In this document: in pieces, positions 1-7,412 of the stretch | Position numbering within the stretch: position 1 is the stretch's first letter | Layout: every line of letters begins with the position of its first letter | Source of the DNA: an uncultured Intestinimonas sp. | GTDB lineage: Bacteria > Bacillota > Clostridia > Oscillospirales > Oscillospiraceae | Length of the DNA: 50,864 bases | Direction of reading: 5' to 3' | NCBI RefSeq assembly: GCF_944387725.1 | Contig: NZ_CALXGA010000007.1 | Coordinates: 1-50,864 of the forward strand | The notes under the pieces: model-generated | The model's input: the letters and a program-made list of their open reading frames with translations, nothing else | Told to the model about the DNA's origin: nothing | Database searches by the model: none | Position numbers and translations under genes: made by a program

Positions 1-43
1 CCGCCGCCAGATATCCCCCCTGGCGAAGCCTGCGTTTCTGCAT
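1..43 (-). CDS. GldG-like ABC exporter auxiliary protein (5' end only)
   Basis: Only the first 14 codons (MQKRRLRQGGYLAA) are in the window. The ATG lies 14 bases after the permease stop codon and has a strong GAAGGAGG site ahead of it. The order ATPase, permease, then this gene is typical of GldA-GldF-GldG-like exporters, in which the third gene encodes a membrane-anchored GldG/DUF4350-type protein. The basic N-terminus fits the start of a membrane anchor. Identity is inferred from context; the family cannot be confirmed from 14 residues. Confidence 0.5.
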   Translation of the reverse strand, partial: MQKRRLRQGGYLAA

Positions 44-57
44 TTCGGCCACCTCCT

Positions 58-762
58 TCAGCCCCAGCGGCGCTTCTGGAGCGCCTGGACGGTGAGGAGC
101 ACAAAGAGCCCGGACAGGGACAGGTAGAGCACCACGCCACCCACGTCAAAGACGCTGTAGTAGGCGAAGTTGTAGAGCACCGAGGAGAAGGAGAACCGGG
201 AGAGCAGCCCGGCCAGGGCGTCGGGGAGGAAGTCCATCAGGTCGTCCCACAGGTAGAGCGCCAGCAGGGCGGCGAAGGTGCTCACGGCGGCGATGACCTG
301 ACTTTCGGTGAGGGAAGAGAGAAACATCCCCACCGCCGCAAAGACGCAGCCCATCAGGAAAAAGGCCAAGATAGAGGCGTAGTCGGAGGCCAGCTGTCCC
401 GTGCCGTTGGCGGCGATGATGAGAGGACACAGGCAGAAGAGGCCCATGGGGATAGCCAGCACCGTGAGCATGGAGAAATACTTCCCCAGCACCACTCCCG
501 TGAGGGAGACCGGGGCGGAGAGCAGGAGCTGGTCGGTGCGGGCGCGCCGCTCCTCGGCCATGGAGCGCATGGTGAGAATGGGCACCGCCACCAGAAAGAC
601 GACGATGCCGTTGAGCAGGGCGTAGGAAAACTGGGGGTAGCCATAGTAGAGGTTGTTGGCCATGAAGTAGATGCCGATAAAGAAGGTCACCACGGCGATG
701 AACACGCAGCCGGTCATATTGGTAAAGCAGGCCCGCACCTCCCGCAGATAGATGGCTTTCAT
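58..762 (-). CDS. ABC-2 type transporter permease (GldF-like)
   Basis: Membrane subunit of an ABC exporter, 234 aa. It starts MKAIYLREVRACFTNMTG and carries about six hydrophobic segments (for example near residues 17-35, 50-70, 95-125, 135-165 and 205-225). This is the usual size and pattern of the ABC-2/GldF permease family, including the conserved MRSMAEERR...TDQLLLSAPVS stretch after the second membrane segment. The ATG overlaps the TGA of the ATPase gene (ATGA), so the two are translationally coupled. A longer upstream reading exists but lies inside the ATPase gene and is rejected. The substrate is unknown. Confidence 0.85.
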   Translation of the reverse strand: MKAIYLREVRACFTNMTGCVFIAVVTFFIGIYFMANNLYYGYPQFSYALLNGIVVFLVAVPILTMRSMAEERRARTDQLLLSAPVSLTGVVLGKYFSMLTVLAIPMGLFCLCPLIIAANGTGQLASDYASILAFFLMGCVFAAVGMFLSSLTESQVIAAVSTFAALLALYLWDDLMDFLPDALAGLLSRFSFSSVLYNFAYYSVFDVGGVVLYLSLSGLFVLLTVQALQKRRWG

Positions 763-1754
763 GAGGGTTCCTCCTCTCCCGCCGGGTCCTCCGGCGCGGG
801 TTGGTCCGGGGGCTCCTCCGGGGCGTCGTCGGCGGTGAGCTGGAGAAAGACGTCCTCCAGGGTCATGCCTCCGGCGGTCAGGCCCAGCAGGGGAATGCCC
901 TCCCGGGCGCAGGCCCGGAAGACGGCCTCCCGGAGGTCTCCCCCGGCGCTCTCCAGGCGGAAGGCGCTCTCCCCCTCCGCCGCCCCGAGCAGGAGCTCCG
1001 CCGCCCCCGCCCCGGGGATGCCCTGGAGCAGGGCCAGGCCCTGGTCCGCCCCGGCCTTCAGGGTGACCTGGAGGAAGCGCTCCCCCGCCAGGTCCCGCTC
1101 CAGCTCCGCCGGGGTGCCGGAGGCCACCATGCGGCCTTGGCGGATGATGAGGATGCGGTCGCACACCGCCTGGACCTCCGCCAGCAGGTGGGAGCTGAGG
1201 ATGACGGTGTGCCTTTGGGTCAGGTCCCGGATGAGCGCGCGGATTTCAATAATCTGCTTGGGGTCCAGGCCCACAGTGGGCTCGTCCAGAATGACGATCT
1301 CCGGGTCCCCCAGCAGGGCCTGGGCGATGCCCACCCGCTGGCGGTAGCCCTTGGAGAGGTTGCGAATAAGCCGCCCCGCCACGCCGGTGAGCATGGTCAG
1401 AGCCTCCACCCGCTCCAGCTCCCCCTCCCGGTCCCGGGCCGGGACCCTTTTCAGGGCGGCGGCGAAGGCGAGATACTCCTCCACCGTCATGTCGGGGTAG
1501 AGGGGCGGCTGTTCCGGCAGGTAGCCGATGTGCCTTTTGGCCGCCTCTGGCTCCTCCGTCATGCTCAGCCCGTCCACCAGCACCTCCCCCTCTGTGGGGC
1601 CCAGGCAGCCGGTCATGATGTTCATGGTGGTGGACTTTCCGGCCCCGTTGGGGCCCAGGAAGCCGTAGGCCTGGCCCCCCTCCACCGTGAAGCTCAGACG
1701 GTCCACCGCCGTGCGGCGGCCATACCGCTTTACCAGGTCGCGCACTTCGATCAA
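759..1754 (-). CDS. ABC transporter ATP-binding protein (GldA-like)
   Basis: ATPase of the exporter, 331 aa. Walker A is GPNGAGKST at residues 34-42, the signature is in LSKGYRQRVGIAQALLGDPE, and Walker B is ILDEP. The start is a TTG at 1754, chosen because AAAGGAGG precedes it by 8 bases and the protein then begins at the usual IEVRDLVKRYG; the reading upstream to 2021 has no homology. The C-terminus ends in an acidic, proline-rich tail. The leader just ahead of the ribosome site holds an inverted repeat of C and G runs (1775-1795), which may fold. First gene of a three-gene operon. Confidence 0.9.
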   Translation of the reverse strand: MIEVRDLVKRYGRRTAVDRLSFTVEGGQAYGFLGPNGAGKSTTMNIMTGCLGPTEGEVLVDGLSMTEEPEAAKRHIGYLPEQPPLYPDMTVEEYLAFAAALKRVPARDREGELERVEALTMLTGVAGRLIRNLSKGYRQRVGIAQALLGDPEIVILDEPTVGLDPKQIIEIRALIRDLTQRHTVILSSHLLAEVQAVCDRILIIRQGRMVASGTPAELERDLAGERFLQVTLKAGADQGLALLQGIPGAGAAELLLGAAEGESAFRLESAGGDLREAVFRACAREGIPLLGLTAGGMTLEDVFLQLTADDAPEEPPDQPAPEDPAGEEEPS

Positions 1755-1947
1755 GGGCTTTTCCTCCTTTATCTCCCCCGGCCCTGGGCCGGGGGCGGTT
1801 TCATGCGGGAGAAAGCATAGCAGGCAAAGCTGAAAACAGGCTGAAATTCCCATGAACTTTTTGTAAACCGGCCCAGGGCGGAAACCGGCGGAATCACGCG
1901 CCGCCTTCGCCCTGGCAGAGGATGCGGACCTCGCCGTCTGAAACAGA

Positions 1948-1989
1948 CAACCGCAGAGGGAGCGCCCGAAGGCGCTGCCTCTGCGGTTG
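1948..1989 (-). terminator. Terminator-like hairpin after the M23 gene
   Basis: Long near-perfect inverted repeat (CAACCGCAGAGG paired with CCTCTGCGGTTG, with a second block AGCGCC/GGCGCT around a CGAA loop). It lies 56 bases after the M23 stop codon and is followed on the minus strand by a moderately T-rich stretch (GTCTGTTTC). It separates the hydrolase gene from the ABC operon. Between it and the ABC start (1755-1947) nothing else is clear; a weak extended -10-like TGCTATGCT occurs on the minus strand near 1813-1821. Confidence 0.65.
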
Positions 1990-2044
1990 GAAGAAAAACA
2001 ATCTGTTCCGGCCGGTACCATTTTGTGGGGCGGGTATCTGCCGG

Positions 2045-3574
2045 TCAGGGGAGATAGGCTGCGGGGTTGACCCGGGTGCCGTTGACCCGGATTTCAAAGT
2101 GGCAGTGGCTGCCGGTGGACCGGCCGGTGGAACCGGCCCGGGCGATGGTCTGGCCCTGGTAGACCTTGTCGCCGGTAGAGACCAGCAGGCTGGAGTTGTG
2201 GGCGTAGTAGGTCTGCTCGCCGTTGCTGTGGTCGATGACCACCAGGTAGCCATAGGAGCCCTGCCAGCCCGCGAAGCTGACGGTGCCGCCGTCGGAGGCC
2301 CGGATGCTGGTGCCGTAGGGGACGGCGATGTCCAGGCCGGAGTGGTAGCTGTAGGAGCCAAAGATATAGCGGTAGCCGAACCGGGAGGTGATGGAGCCGT
2401 ACACCGGCCAGATATAGTTGCCGGTGGGGTACCAGGAGGGGCGCTCCTTGGTGCCCACGGCGATGACCCGCTCAGTGGCCTCCCGGACCGTAGTGGTGGA
2501 GGTGACGTTGCGCTCCCGCTCCACGCCGTTGACATAGGTGACATCGGCGGTGACCAGAGCCTCGCCGGGGACGCCGGCCTCCAGCACGGCGGAATCTCCC
2601 TGATACATGCTGCTGTCCTCCACCTCCCGCACCGGGCAGGCAATCTCCTCGGTGTAGGTGTGGGTCTCGATGGTCTCCACCCCCAGGAAGGGGATTTCCT
2701 CCTTGATGTTGAGGATTTGCCCGATATAGAGCCGGTCCACATCCACGTCTGGGTTCAGGGCCTCCATCTCAGCCATAGTCATGTCATTGTCGAAAGCCAG
2801 GGCCATGAAGGTGTCGCCCTGCTGAACCTCGTAGGTGGTTTGGCCGTTTGTATTGGCGGTAAGCATGTCCAGCATGGACGCCGTGTCCTGCTGGGTATCG
2901 CTGGGGAAGTACTCCTTGGTGATGTGGACGTTCTTGGTGTACCCCACCGAAACGGTGTTCTCGTTGACATAGGGGGCGGAGAGCGTCTCCAACAGGGCGT
3001 CCAGCGTGGCCCGGTCGGCGGCGGCGCCCACCGTCTGGCCGTCCACAGAAAGGACGTAGCCCTGGGTAATCTCGCTGATCTGGTTGAACAGGTAGTTTTC
3101 AAAGTCAGCCACAGGGGTGAGGTCCCCGCTGCCGGAGAGGGCCGGGGCGTAGCTCACCGTGTGGGCAAGCTGGTAGTCATAGCCCAGAATCTCCGAAGCC
3201 CTGGACTCCACCCGCTCCATGGCCTGCTCAAAGACGCTCTGGCTGCGGACCAGGCCCAGGTCGGCGCCGTCCACCGTCACCACATAGGAGGGGGTGTAGA
3301 CGGTGCCCACCACCGCCGCCACGCCGATGACGGCGCTGAGGGCCAGGAAGGGCAGGGGGGAGAGCTTGGGCTTCCCCGCCACGGCCGACCAGGCCCGATG
3401 GAAGACGCGGGCGCCCTGGAGGCGCAGGACCCGGCCGCAGTCCGCAGCCTCCTCCCGAAATTTAGAAAACTGCTCCTTGAAGCGCTCGACCCTCTCTGCC
3501 CCGGTGGGGCTGTGGCCTTTGCGCCGTCTATGGAGCGGAAACTCGTTTTGCGGTGCGTGCAGGATTTCATCCAT
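2045..3574 (-). CDS. Membrane-anchored M23 peptidoglycan endopeptidase with LysM and G5 domains
   Basis: Cell-wall hydrolase expected to cut peptide cross-links outside the membrane, 509 aa. Order of parts: a basic cytoplasmic N-terminus, one membrane segment at about residues 74-93, a region of unknown fold, a LysM domain (about 248-290), a G5-like domain (about 295-372) and a C-terminal M23 peptidase domain (about 395-507). The zinc ligands are present: H411 and D415 in HSGLD, and H490/H492 in HCH. Start ATG at 3574 with AAAGGAGGGC upstream. It is monocistronic, with its own promoter and terminator. Possible WalR-type boxes lie upstream, which fits a role in wall turnover. Confidence 0.9.
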   Translation of the reverse strand: MDEILHAPQNEFPLHRRRKGHSPTGAERVERFKEQFSKFREEAADCGRVLRLQGARVFHRAWSAVAGKPKLSPLPFLALSAVIGVAAVVGTVYTPSYVVTVDGADLGLVRSQSVFEQAMERVESRASEILGYDYQLAHTVSYAPALSGSGDLTPVADFENYLFNQISEITQGYVLSVDGQTVGAAADRATLDALLETLSAPYVNENTVSVGYTKNVHITKEYFPSDTQQDTASMLDMLTANTNGQTTYEVQQGDTFMALAFDNDMTMAEMEALNPDVDVDRLYIGQILNIKEEIPFLGVETIETHTYTEEIACPVREVEDSSMYQGDSAVLEAGVPGEALVTADVTYVNGVERERNVTSTTTVREATERVIAVGTKERPSWYPTGNYIWPVYGSITSRFGYRYIFGSYSYHSGLDIAVPYGTSIRASDGGTVSFAGWQGSYGYLVVIDHSNGEQTYYAHNSSLLVSTGDKVYQGQTIARAGSTGRSTGSHCHFEIRVNGTRVNPAAYLP

Positions 3575-3657
3575 GTCTCGTAAAGCCCTCCTTTACCCAT
3601 CGCTCCGCAAATCTCTCAGGACTTGTAGAAGAAAAGTAACAGAGCGATCATAAAAGA

Positions 3658-3674
3658 TTACAAATGGTTACAAA
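3658..3674 (-). promoter_or_regulatory. Tandem TTACAAA direct repeat near the M23 transcription start
   Basis: On the plus strand TTACAAA occurs twice with a 10-base period (3658-3664 and 3668-3674), which reads TTTGTAA twice on the gene strand. The pair lies just downstream of the predicted -10 box, a position typical of a repressor or response-regulator site. It resembles the TGTWAH half-sites of WalR, but the period is 10 rather than 11. Confidence 0.4.
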
Positions 3675-3677
3675 CGA

Positions 3678-3706
3678 ATGATACTCGTTTTTCCTGGGGC
3701 CGTCAA
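3678..3706 (-). promoter_or_regulatory. Sigma-A-type promoter of the M23 gene
   Basis: On the minus strand TTGACG (3706-3701), a 17-base spacer and TATCAT (3683-3678). This gives a leader of about 100 bases before the ATG at 3574. The 468-base region 3575-4042 otherwise holds the divergent arsR control region and the two putative response-regulator sites, with no convincing small gene. Confidence 0.7.
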
Positions 3707-3868
3707 GCCTTTTTTGGGCGAAGCTGGTCGAAGGGTCCGCCACTTTTGACCCTCATAAATCCTGTGTTTTCTACAAGAATTCCATCATATTCACACAAAA
3801 TATGCCTGTTTCGGCAAAATCTCCATCGAAGTTCCCGGCAGCGTGAAAAAAATTTTCGTGATTTTGAC

Positions 3869-3885
3869 GTAACATTCCTGTAACA
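3869..3885 (-). promoter_or_regulatory. Candidate WalR (YycF) binding site
   Basis: On the minus strand TGTTAC-AGGAA-TGTTAC, a perfect fit to the published WalR consensus TGTWAH-N5-TGTWAH with 11-base period. It lies between the divergent M23 and arsR genes, about 165 bases upstream of the M23 -35 box and about 80 bases upstream of the arsR -35 box. WalR regulates wall hydrolases in other Firmicutes, and a WalR homologue is encoded at 46470. The distance to the M23 promoter is longer than usual for direct activation. Confidence 0.4.
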
Positions 3886-3967
3886 TAACTCCCCGCCGGA
3901 GGGCAGCTGGCGCTGGACAGGGCGGAGAACATCCGGCTCCCCCCTGCAAAAAAAGAACATTTCCCTC

Positions 3968-3995
3968 TTGACAAGGATGGGAAAAGAATTATAAT
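3968..3995 (+). promoter_or_regulatory. Sigma-A-type promoter of the metal-efflux operon
   Basis: TTGACA (3968-3973), a 16-base spacer and TATAAT (3990-3995), both perfect consensus hexamers. The ArsR-type palindrome follows directly, so bound repressor would block the start site. Confidence 0.85.
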
Positions 3996-3998
3996 TAT

Positions 3999-4018
3999 AT
4001 ATGAACAATAGCTCATAT
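3999..4018 (+). promoter_or_regulatory. ArsR/SmtB-type operator
   Basis: Inverted repeat ATATGA-N8-TCATAT lying between the -10 box and the start codon of the sensor gene. ArsR/SmtB family operators typically carry TGAA/TTCA half-sites in this position; here the left half reads ATATGAACA. It would be the autoregulatory site, released when the sensor binds metal. Confidence 0.75.
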
Positions 4019-4042
4019 GTTTAATAGAAGGAGGGATCACCC

Positions 4043-4405
4043 ATGGAAAAGCAGGAAGATCTGGAGCGGTGCGAGAGCGTCCACATCCACCAGGACCTTG
4101 TGGCGCAGGTCAACGCCGGGATGCCGGACGAGGAGATTCTCTACGACCTGGCGGAGCTCTTCAAGCTCTTCGCCGACTCCACCCGCATTAAGATTTTGTA
4201 CGTCCTGTTCGCCTCGGAGCTGTGCGTGTGCGATATCGCCCAGCTTTTGAACATGAGCCAGTCGGCCATTTCCCACCAGCTCCGGGCCCTGAAGCAGGCC
4301 AAGCTGGTCCGCTACCGCCGGGAGGGGAAGCAGGTCTTCTATTCTCTGGCCGACGGCCATGTGCGGACCATCCTGGGCCAGGGCATGGAGCATGTGGCAG
4401 AGTAA
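4043..4405 (+). CDS. ArsR/SmtB-family metal-responsive repressor (zinc/cadmium type)
   Basis: Winged-helix repressor of the efflux operon, 120 aa. The CadC-type alpha-3 site is visible as ELCVCD (C61, C63), with a further cysteine at residue 10. The SmtB-type alpha-5 zinc site is complete: D104, H106, H117 and E120, the same spacing as in SmtB. The recognition helix is SQSAISHQLRALK. Start ATG with GGAGG upstream. It lies behind a consensus promoter with an overlapping operator and is followed by a metallochaperone and a P-type ATPase, so zinc, cadmium or lead are the likely inducers. Confidence 0.92.
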   Translation: MEKQEDLERCESVHIHQDLVAQVNAGMPDEEILYDLAELFKLFADSTRIKILYVLFASELCVCDIAQLLNMSQSAISHQLRALKQAKLVRYRREGKQVFYSLADGHVRTILGQGMEHVAE

Positions 4406-4444
4406 GCTCCCCGCGCGTACGATTTTATAAAGGAGGCATTTCCC

Positions 4445-4663
4445 ATGAAAAAGAAATTCAAGCTCACTGATCTGGACTGTGCCAGCTGCGCGGCCAAGAT
4501 GGAGGCGGCCATCCAGAAGATCGACGGCGTCCACAGCGCCACCGTCAGCTTCCTGACCCAGAAGCTCACCCTGGAGGCCGACGACACCCGGTTCGACGAC
4601 ATTGTGGAGGAGGCGGTCCGGGTGTGCCGGAAAATCGAACCCGGCTGCGTCATCCAGCGCTGA
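4445..4663 (+). CDS. Free-standing heavy-metal-associated (HMA) domain protein
   Basis: Small metallochaperone of 72 aa covering a single HMA ferredoxin-like domain. The metal-binding motif is DCASC (residues 11-15), with the two cysteines separated by two residues. A strong AAAGGAGG precedes the ATG. It lies between the sensor and the ATPase, and the ATPase has no HMA domain of its own, so this protein probably serves as its detached N-terminal metal-binding domain. Soluble and cytoplasmic. Confidence 0.88.
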   Translation: MKKKFKLTDLDCASCAAKMEAAIQKIDGVHSATVSFLTQKLTLEADDTRFDDIVEEAVRVCRKIEPGCVIQR

Positions 4664-4698
4664 CCTGCCGCGCCATTCTGAATCCAGGAGGGATTTCC

Positions 4699-6621
4699 AT
4701 GACTCAGAAGCAGAAACGAACCCTTGGACGGATATTCCTTTCGGCGGCGCTGCTGGCTGCGGCGCGGCTGCTGCCCACCCTCTGGCTCCCCGGGGCCCTT
4801 CCCCTGGTGAGCGTCAGCCACGCCGCCCAGGACGGGAGCGCCGCCTTTTCCCTGGCCCCCTGGGCGCTCTATCTGGTCCCCTATCTGCTCATCGGCTGGG
4901 ACGTGCTGTGGAAGGCGGTGCGGAACATCGCCCACGGCCAGATCTTTGATGAGAACTTTCTCATGGCCCTGGCCACCGTGGGGGCCTTCGGCACCGGGGA
5001 GTATGCCGAGGCCGTCTTCGTCATGCTCTTCTACCAGGTGGGAGAGCTCTTCCAGGGCTACGCCGTGGGCAAGTCCCGCCAGTCCATCACCGCCCTGATG
5101 GACATCCGCCCCGACTGCGCCAACGTGGAGCGGGACGGGGCGCTCCTCCAGGTGGACCCCGACGAGGTAGAAGTGGGGGACACCATCGTCATCAAGGCCG
5201 GGGAGCGGGTGCCCCTGGACGGCGTGATTCTGGAGGGCCGTTCCACCCTGGACACCGCCGCCCTCACCGGGGAGTCCCTGCCCCGGGAGGCGGAGGCCGG
5301 CGATGATGTGATCTCCGGCTGCATCAACCTCTCCGGCCTGTTGAAGGTCCGGGTCACCAAGTCCTTTGAGGAGTCCACCGTGGCTAAAATTCTGGACCTG
5401 GTGGAGAACGCCGCCGGCAAAAAGGCCAAGGCGGAGAACTTCATCACCAAGTTTGCCCGGTACTACACCCCCAGCGTGGTGGCGGCGGCGGTGCTGCTGG
5501 CGGTGCTGCCCCCCCTGCTGGGGGACGGAGACTGGAGCAAGTGGTTCCACCAGGCCCTGGTCTTCCTGGTGATCTCCTGCCCCTGCGCCCTGGTGATCTC
5601 CGTGCCCCTGAGCTTCTTCGGCGGCATCGGCGGGGCCTCCCGGGCGGGTATTCTGGTGAAGGGCGGCAACTACTTAGAGGTTCTGGCCGACACCCAGATT
5701 GTGGTCTTTGACAAGACCGGCACCCTCACCAAGGGGGTCTTCAACGTCACCGCCATCCACCCGGACCAGTGCGATGAGGACCGGCTCCTGGAGCTGGCGG
5801 CCCTGGCGGAGAGCTATTCCGACCACCCCATCTCCCGCTCTCTGAAGGAGGCCTGCGGCAAGGAAATCGACAACAGCCGGGTGGACGGCGTGGAGGAGAT
5901 CGCCGGCCAGGGCGTCAAGGCCAGCGTGGACGGCGTGGAGGTCTGGGTGGGCAACGACAAGCTCATGGACGCCGCCGGCGCGGCCTGGCACCCCTGCCAC
6001 CGGGTTGGGACCACCGTACATGTGGCCTCCCAGGGGGTCTATCTGGGCCACATCGTCATCTCCGACGAGGTGAAGGAGGACGCCGCCCAGGCCATCGCCG
6101 GCCTGAAGACCATCGGGATTCAAAAGACGGTGATGCTCACCGGCGACGCCCAGGCCGTGGGGGAGGATGTGGCCCGGCGTCTGGGTCTGGACGAGGTCCA
6201 CACCCAGCTCCTGCCGGCGGACAAGGTGGACCAGGTGGAGGCCCTGCTCCGGGAGCGGACGGGGAAGGGGAAGCTGGCCTTTGTGGGGGACGGCATCAAC
6301 GACGCCCCCGTCCTCTCCCGGGCCGACCTGGGCATCGCCATGGGCGGCCTGGGCTCCGACGCCGCCATTGAGGCCGCCGACGTGGTCCTCATGGACGATA
6401 AGCCCTCCAAGATCGCCGTGGCCATCCGCATCGCCCGAAAGACCCTGAGCATCGTCCGGCAGAACATCGTCTTTGCCCTGGGGGTGAAGCTGCTGGTGCT
6501 GGTCCTGGGCGCGGTGGGCCGGGCCAACATGTGGGGGGCTGTCTTTGCCGACGTGGGGGTCTCGGTCCTCGCCATTCTCAACGCCATGCGGGCCCTCCGG
6601 GCGGGCCAGGGGGCGGAATAG
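4699..6621 (+). CDS. zntA: Zinc/cadmium/lead-exporting P1B-type ATPase
   Basis: ATP-driven metal exporter, 640 aa. Key motifs: TGES (190-193) in the actuator domain, CPC (294-296) in the transport segment, DKTGTLT with the phosphorylated D338, the HP motif in SDHPIS, and the hinge GDGINDAP. The last membrane segments carry a lysine and an FADVG aspartate, as in P1B-2 zinc/cadmium pumps. The N-terminal HMA domain of many relatives is absent and is supplied by the upstream gene. Start at 4699 was chosen for the AGGAGG site; an earlier in-frame ATG lies inside the HMA gene. The gene symbol is by family resemblance (zntA/cadA). Confidence 0.92.
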   Translation: MTQKQKRTLGRIFLSAALLAAARLLPTLWLPGALPLVSVSHAAQDGSAAFSLAPWALYLVPYLLIGWDVLWKAVRNIAHGQIFDENFLMALATVGAFGTGEYAEAVFVMLFYQVGELFQGYAVGKSRQSITALMDIRPDCANVERDGALLQVDPDEVEVGDTIVIKAGERVPLDGVILEGRSTLDTAALTGESLPREAEAGDDVISGCINLSGLLKVRVTKSFEESTVAKILDLVENAAGKKAKAENFITKFARYYTPSVVAAAVLLAVLPPLLGDGDWSKWFHQALVFLVISCPCALVISVPLSFFGGIGGASRAGILVKGGNYLEVLADTQIVVFDKTGTLTKGVFNVTAIHPDQCDEDRLLELAALAESYSDHPISRSLKEACGKEIDNSRVDGVEEIAGQGVKASVDGVEVWVGNDKLMDAAGAAWHPCHRVGTTVHVASQGVYLGHIVISDEVKEDAAQAIAGLKTIGIQKTVMLTGDAQAVGEDVARRLGLDEVHTQLLPADKVDQVEALLRERTGKGKLAFVGDGINDAPVLSRADLGIAMGGLGSDAAIEAADVVLMDDKPSKIAVAIRIARKTLSIVRQNIVFALGVKLLVLVLGAVGRANMWGAVFADVGVSVLAILNAMRALRAGQGAE

Positions 6622-6712
6622 CGCTGAGCACTCTCCACAGGCTGTGGAAATTATCGCCGGCACAACGGCCTGCAACGCCAAGCGCGAAGCGTCCGTCAAT
6701 GGTACGAAAACG

Positions 6713-6752
6713 CCCAGGTCACTTCCAAACAGGAAATGACCTGGGTGTTTTT
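6713..6752 (+). terminator. Terminator of the metal-efflux operon
   Basis: Stem CCCAGGTCAcTTCC / GGAAaTGACCTGGG with a short loop, followed by TGTTTTT. It lies 92 bases after the ATPase stop codon. The rest of the gap to 6893 shows no gene. Confidence 0.85.
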
Positions 6753-6893
6753 CACCGGCCGGGTGGGCCCGTTTCAGGACATTGGTTCCGGCCCCAGGGA
6801 GAATTTTTGCCCCGGGCGCAAACTTTTCTCCGCTCCAGGCGTCTAATCAACAGAAAGTCAGACAGGGGGCCGGAAGGGCCCCGCCGCGGAAGG

Positions 6894-7412
6894 ATGCTGC
6901 TTTCTTTGAAATATGATCTTCAGCAAAAACGCCAGCTCCTGGTGGACCACATTCTCAGCCGTCAGACGGATTTCTACCGCCTGGCCTTCAGCTATGTGAA
7001 AAACCAGGACGCGGCTATGGATGTGGTCCAGGAGGCCATCGTCAAGGCTCTGGAGAAGGTGGACACCCTCCGGGAGCCGGCCTACCTCAAGACCTGGTTT
7101 TACCGCATCCTGATCAACGAGGCCATGAACCACTTTCGCCGCAGCCGGGACCTGCTCCCCTACGACGACGCCCTGAACGACCAGCCCGCCAGCGCCCTGG
7201 ACCCCGGGACACGCCTGGACCTCTACGACGCCATCCAACGTCTCTCCTTCCCGGAGCAGACGGTGGTGAAGCTGCGCTTCTTTGAGGAACTGAAGCTGGA
7301 GGAGATCGCCCAGGCCACCGGCGTCAACCTGAACACGGTGAAATCCCGGCTCTACAAGGCCCTGAAAAAACTCAGAACCATGACTGGAGAGGAGATTGAC
7401 CATGCATCCTGA
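6894..7412 (+). CDS. ECF-type RNA polymerase sigma factor (SigV-like)
   Basis: 172 aa. Region 2 is visible as FYRLAFSYVKNQDAAMDVVQE and the following LKTWFYRILINEAMNHFR block. Region 4 runs from FPEQTVVKLRFFEELKLEEIA to the helix NLNTVKSRLYKALKKL. The start at 6894 (MLLSLKYDLQQ) was chosen from family length; its ribosome site (GGAAGG directly before the ATG) is poor, so the true start could differ slightly. It overlaps the next gene by 11 bases. The partner is an RsiV-like anti-sigma factor, which suggests a SigV-type envelope or lysozyme stress response. Confidence 0.85.
   Translation: MLLSLKYDLQQKRQLLVDHILSRQTDFYRLAFSYVKNQDAAMDVVQEAIVKALEKVDTLREPAYLKTWFYRILINEAMNHFRRSRDLLPYDDALNDQPASALDPGTRLDLYDAIQRLSFPEQTVVKLRFFEELKLEEIAQATGVNLNTVKSRLYKALKKLRTMTGEEIDHAS

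Noticed and set aside
801-1820. Long open reading frame on the plus strand opposite the ABC ATPase gene
   Set aside because: Codon composition and sequence are those of an antisense shadow of a GC-rich gene. The minus-strand protein has all ABC motifs.
3703-4040. Minus-strand readings in the M23-arsR gap (about 90-100 codons)
   Set aside because: They cross the arsR promoter and operator, have no ribosome site and show no domain. The region is best explained as regulatory DNA.
5674-6699. Open reading frame of 341 codons on the minus strand opposite the P-type ATPase
   Set aside because: Low-complexity His/Gly/Asp-rich translation typical of the antisense strand; no start site or domain.
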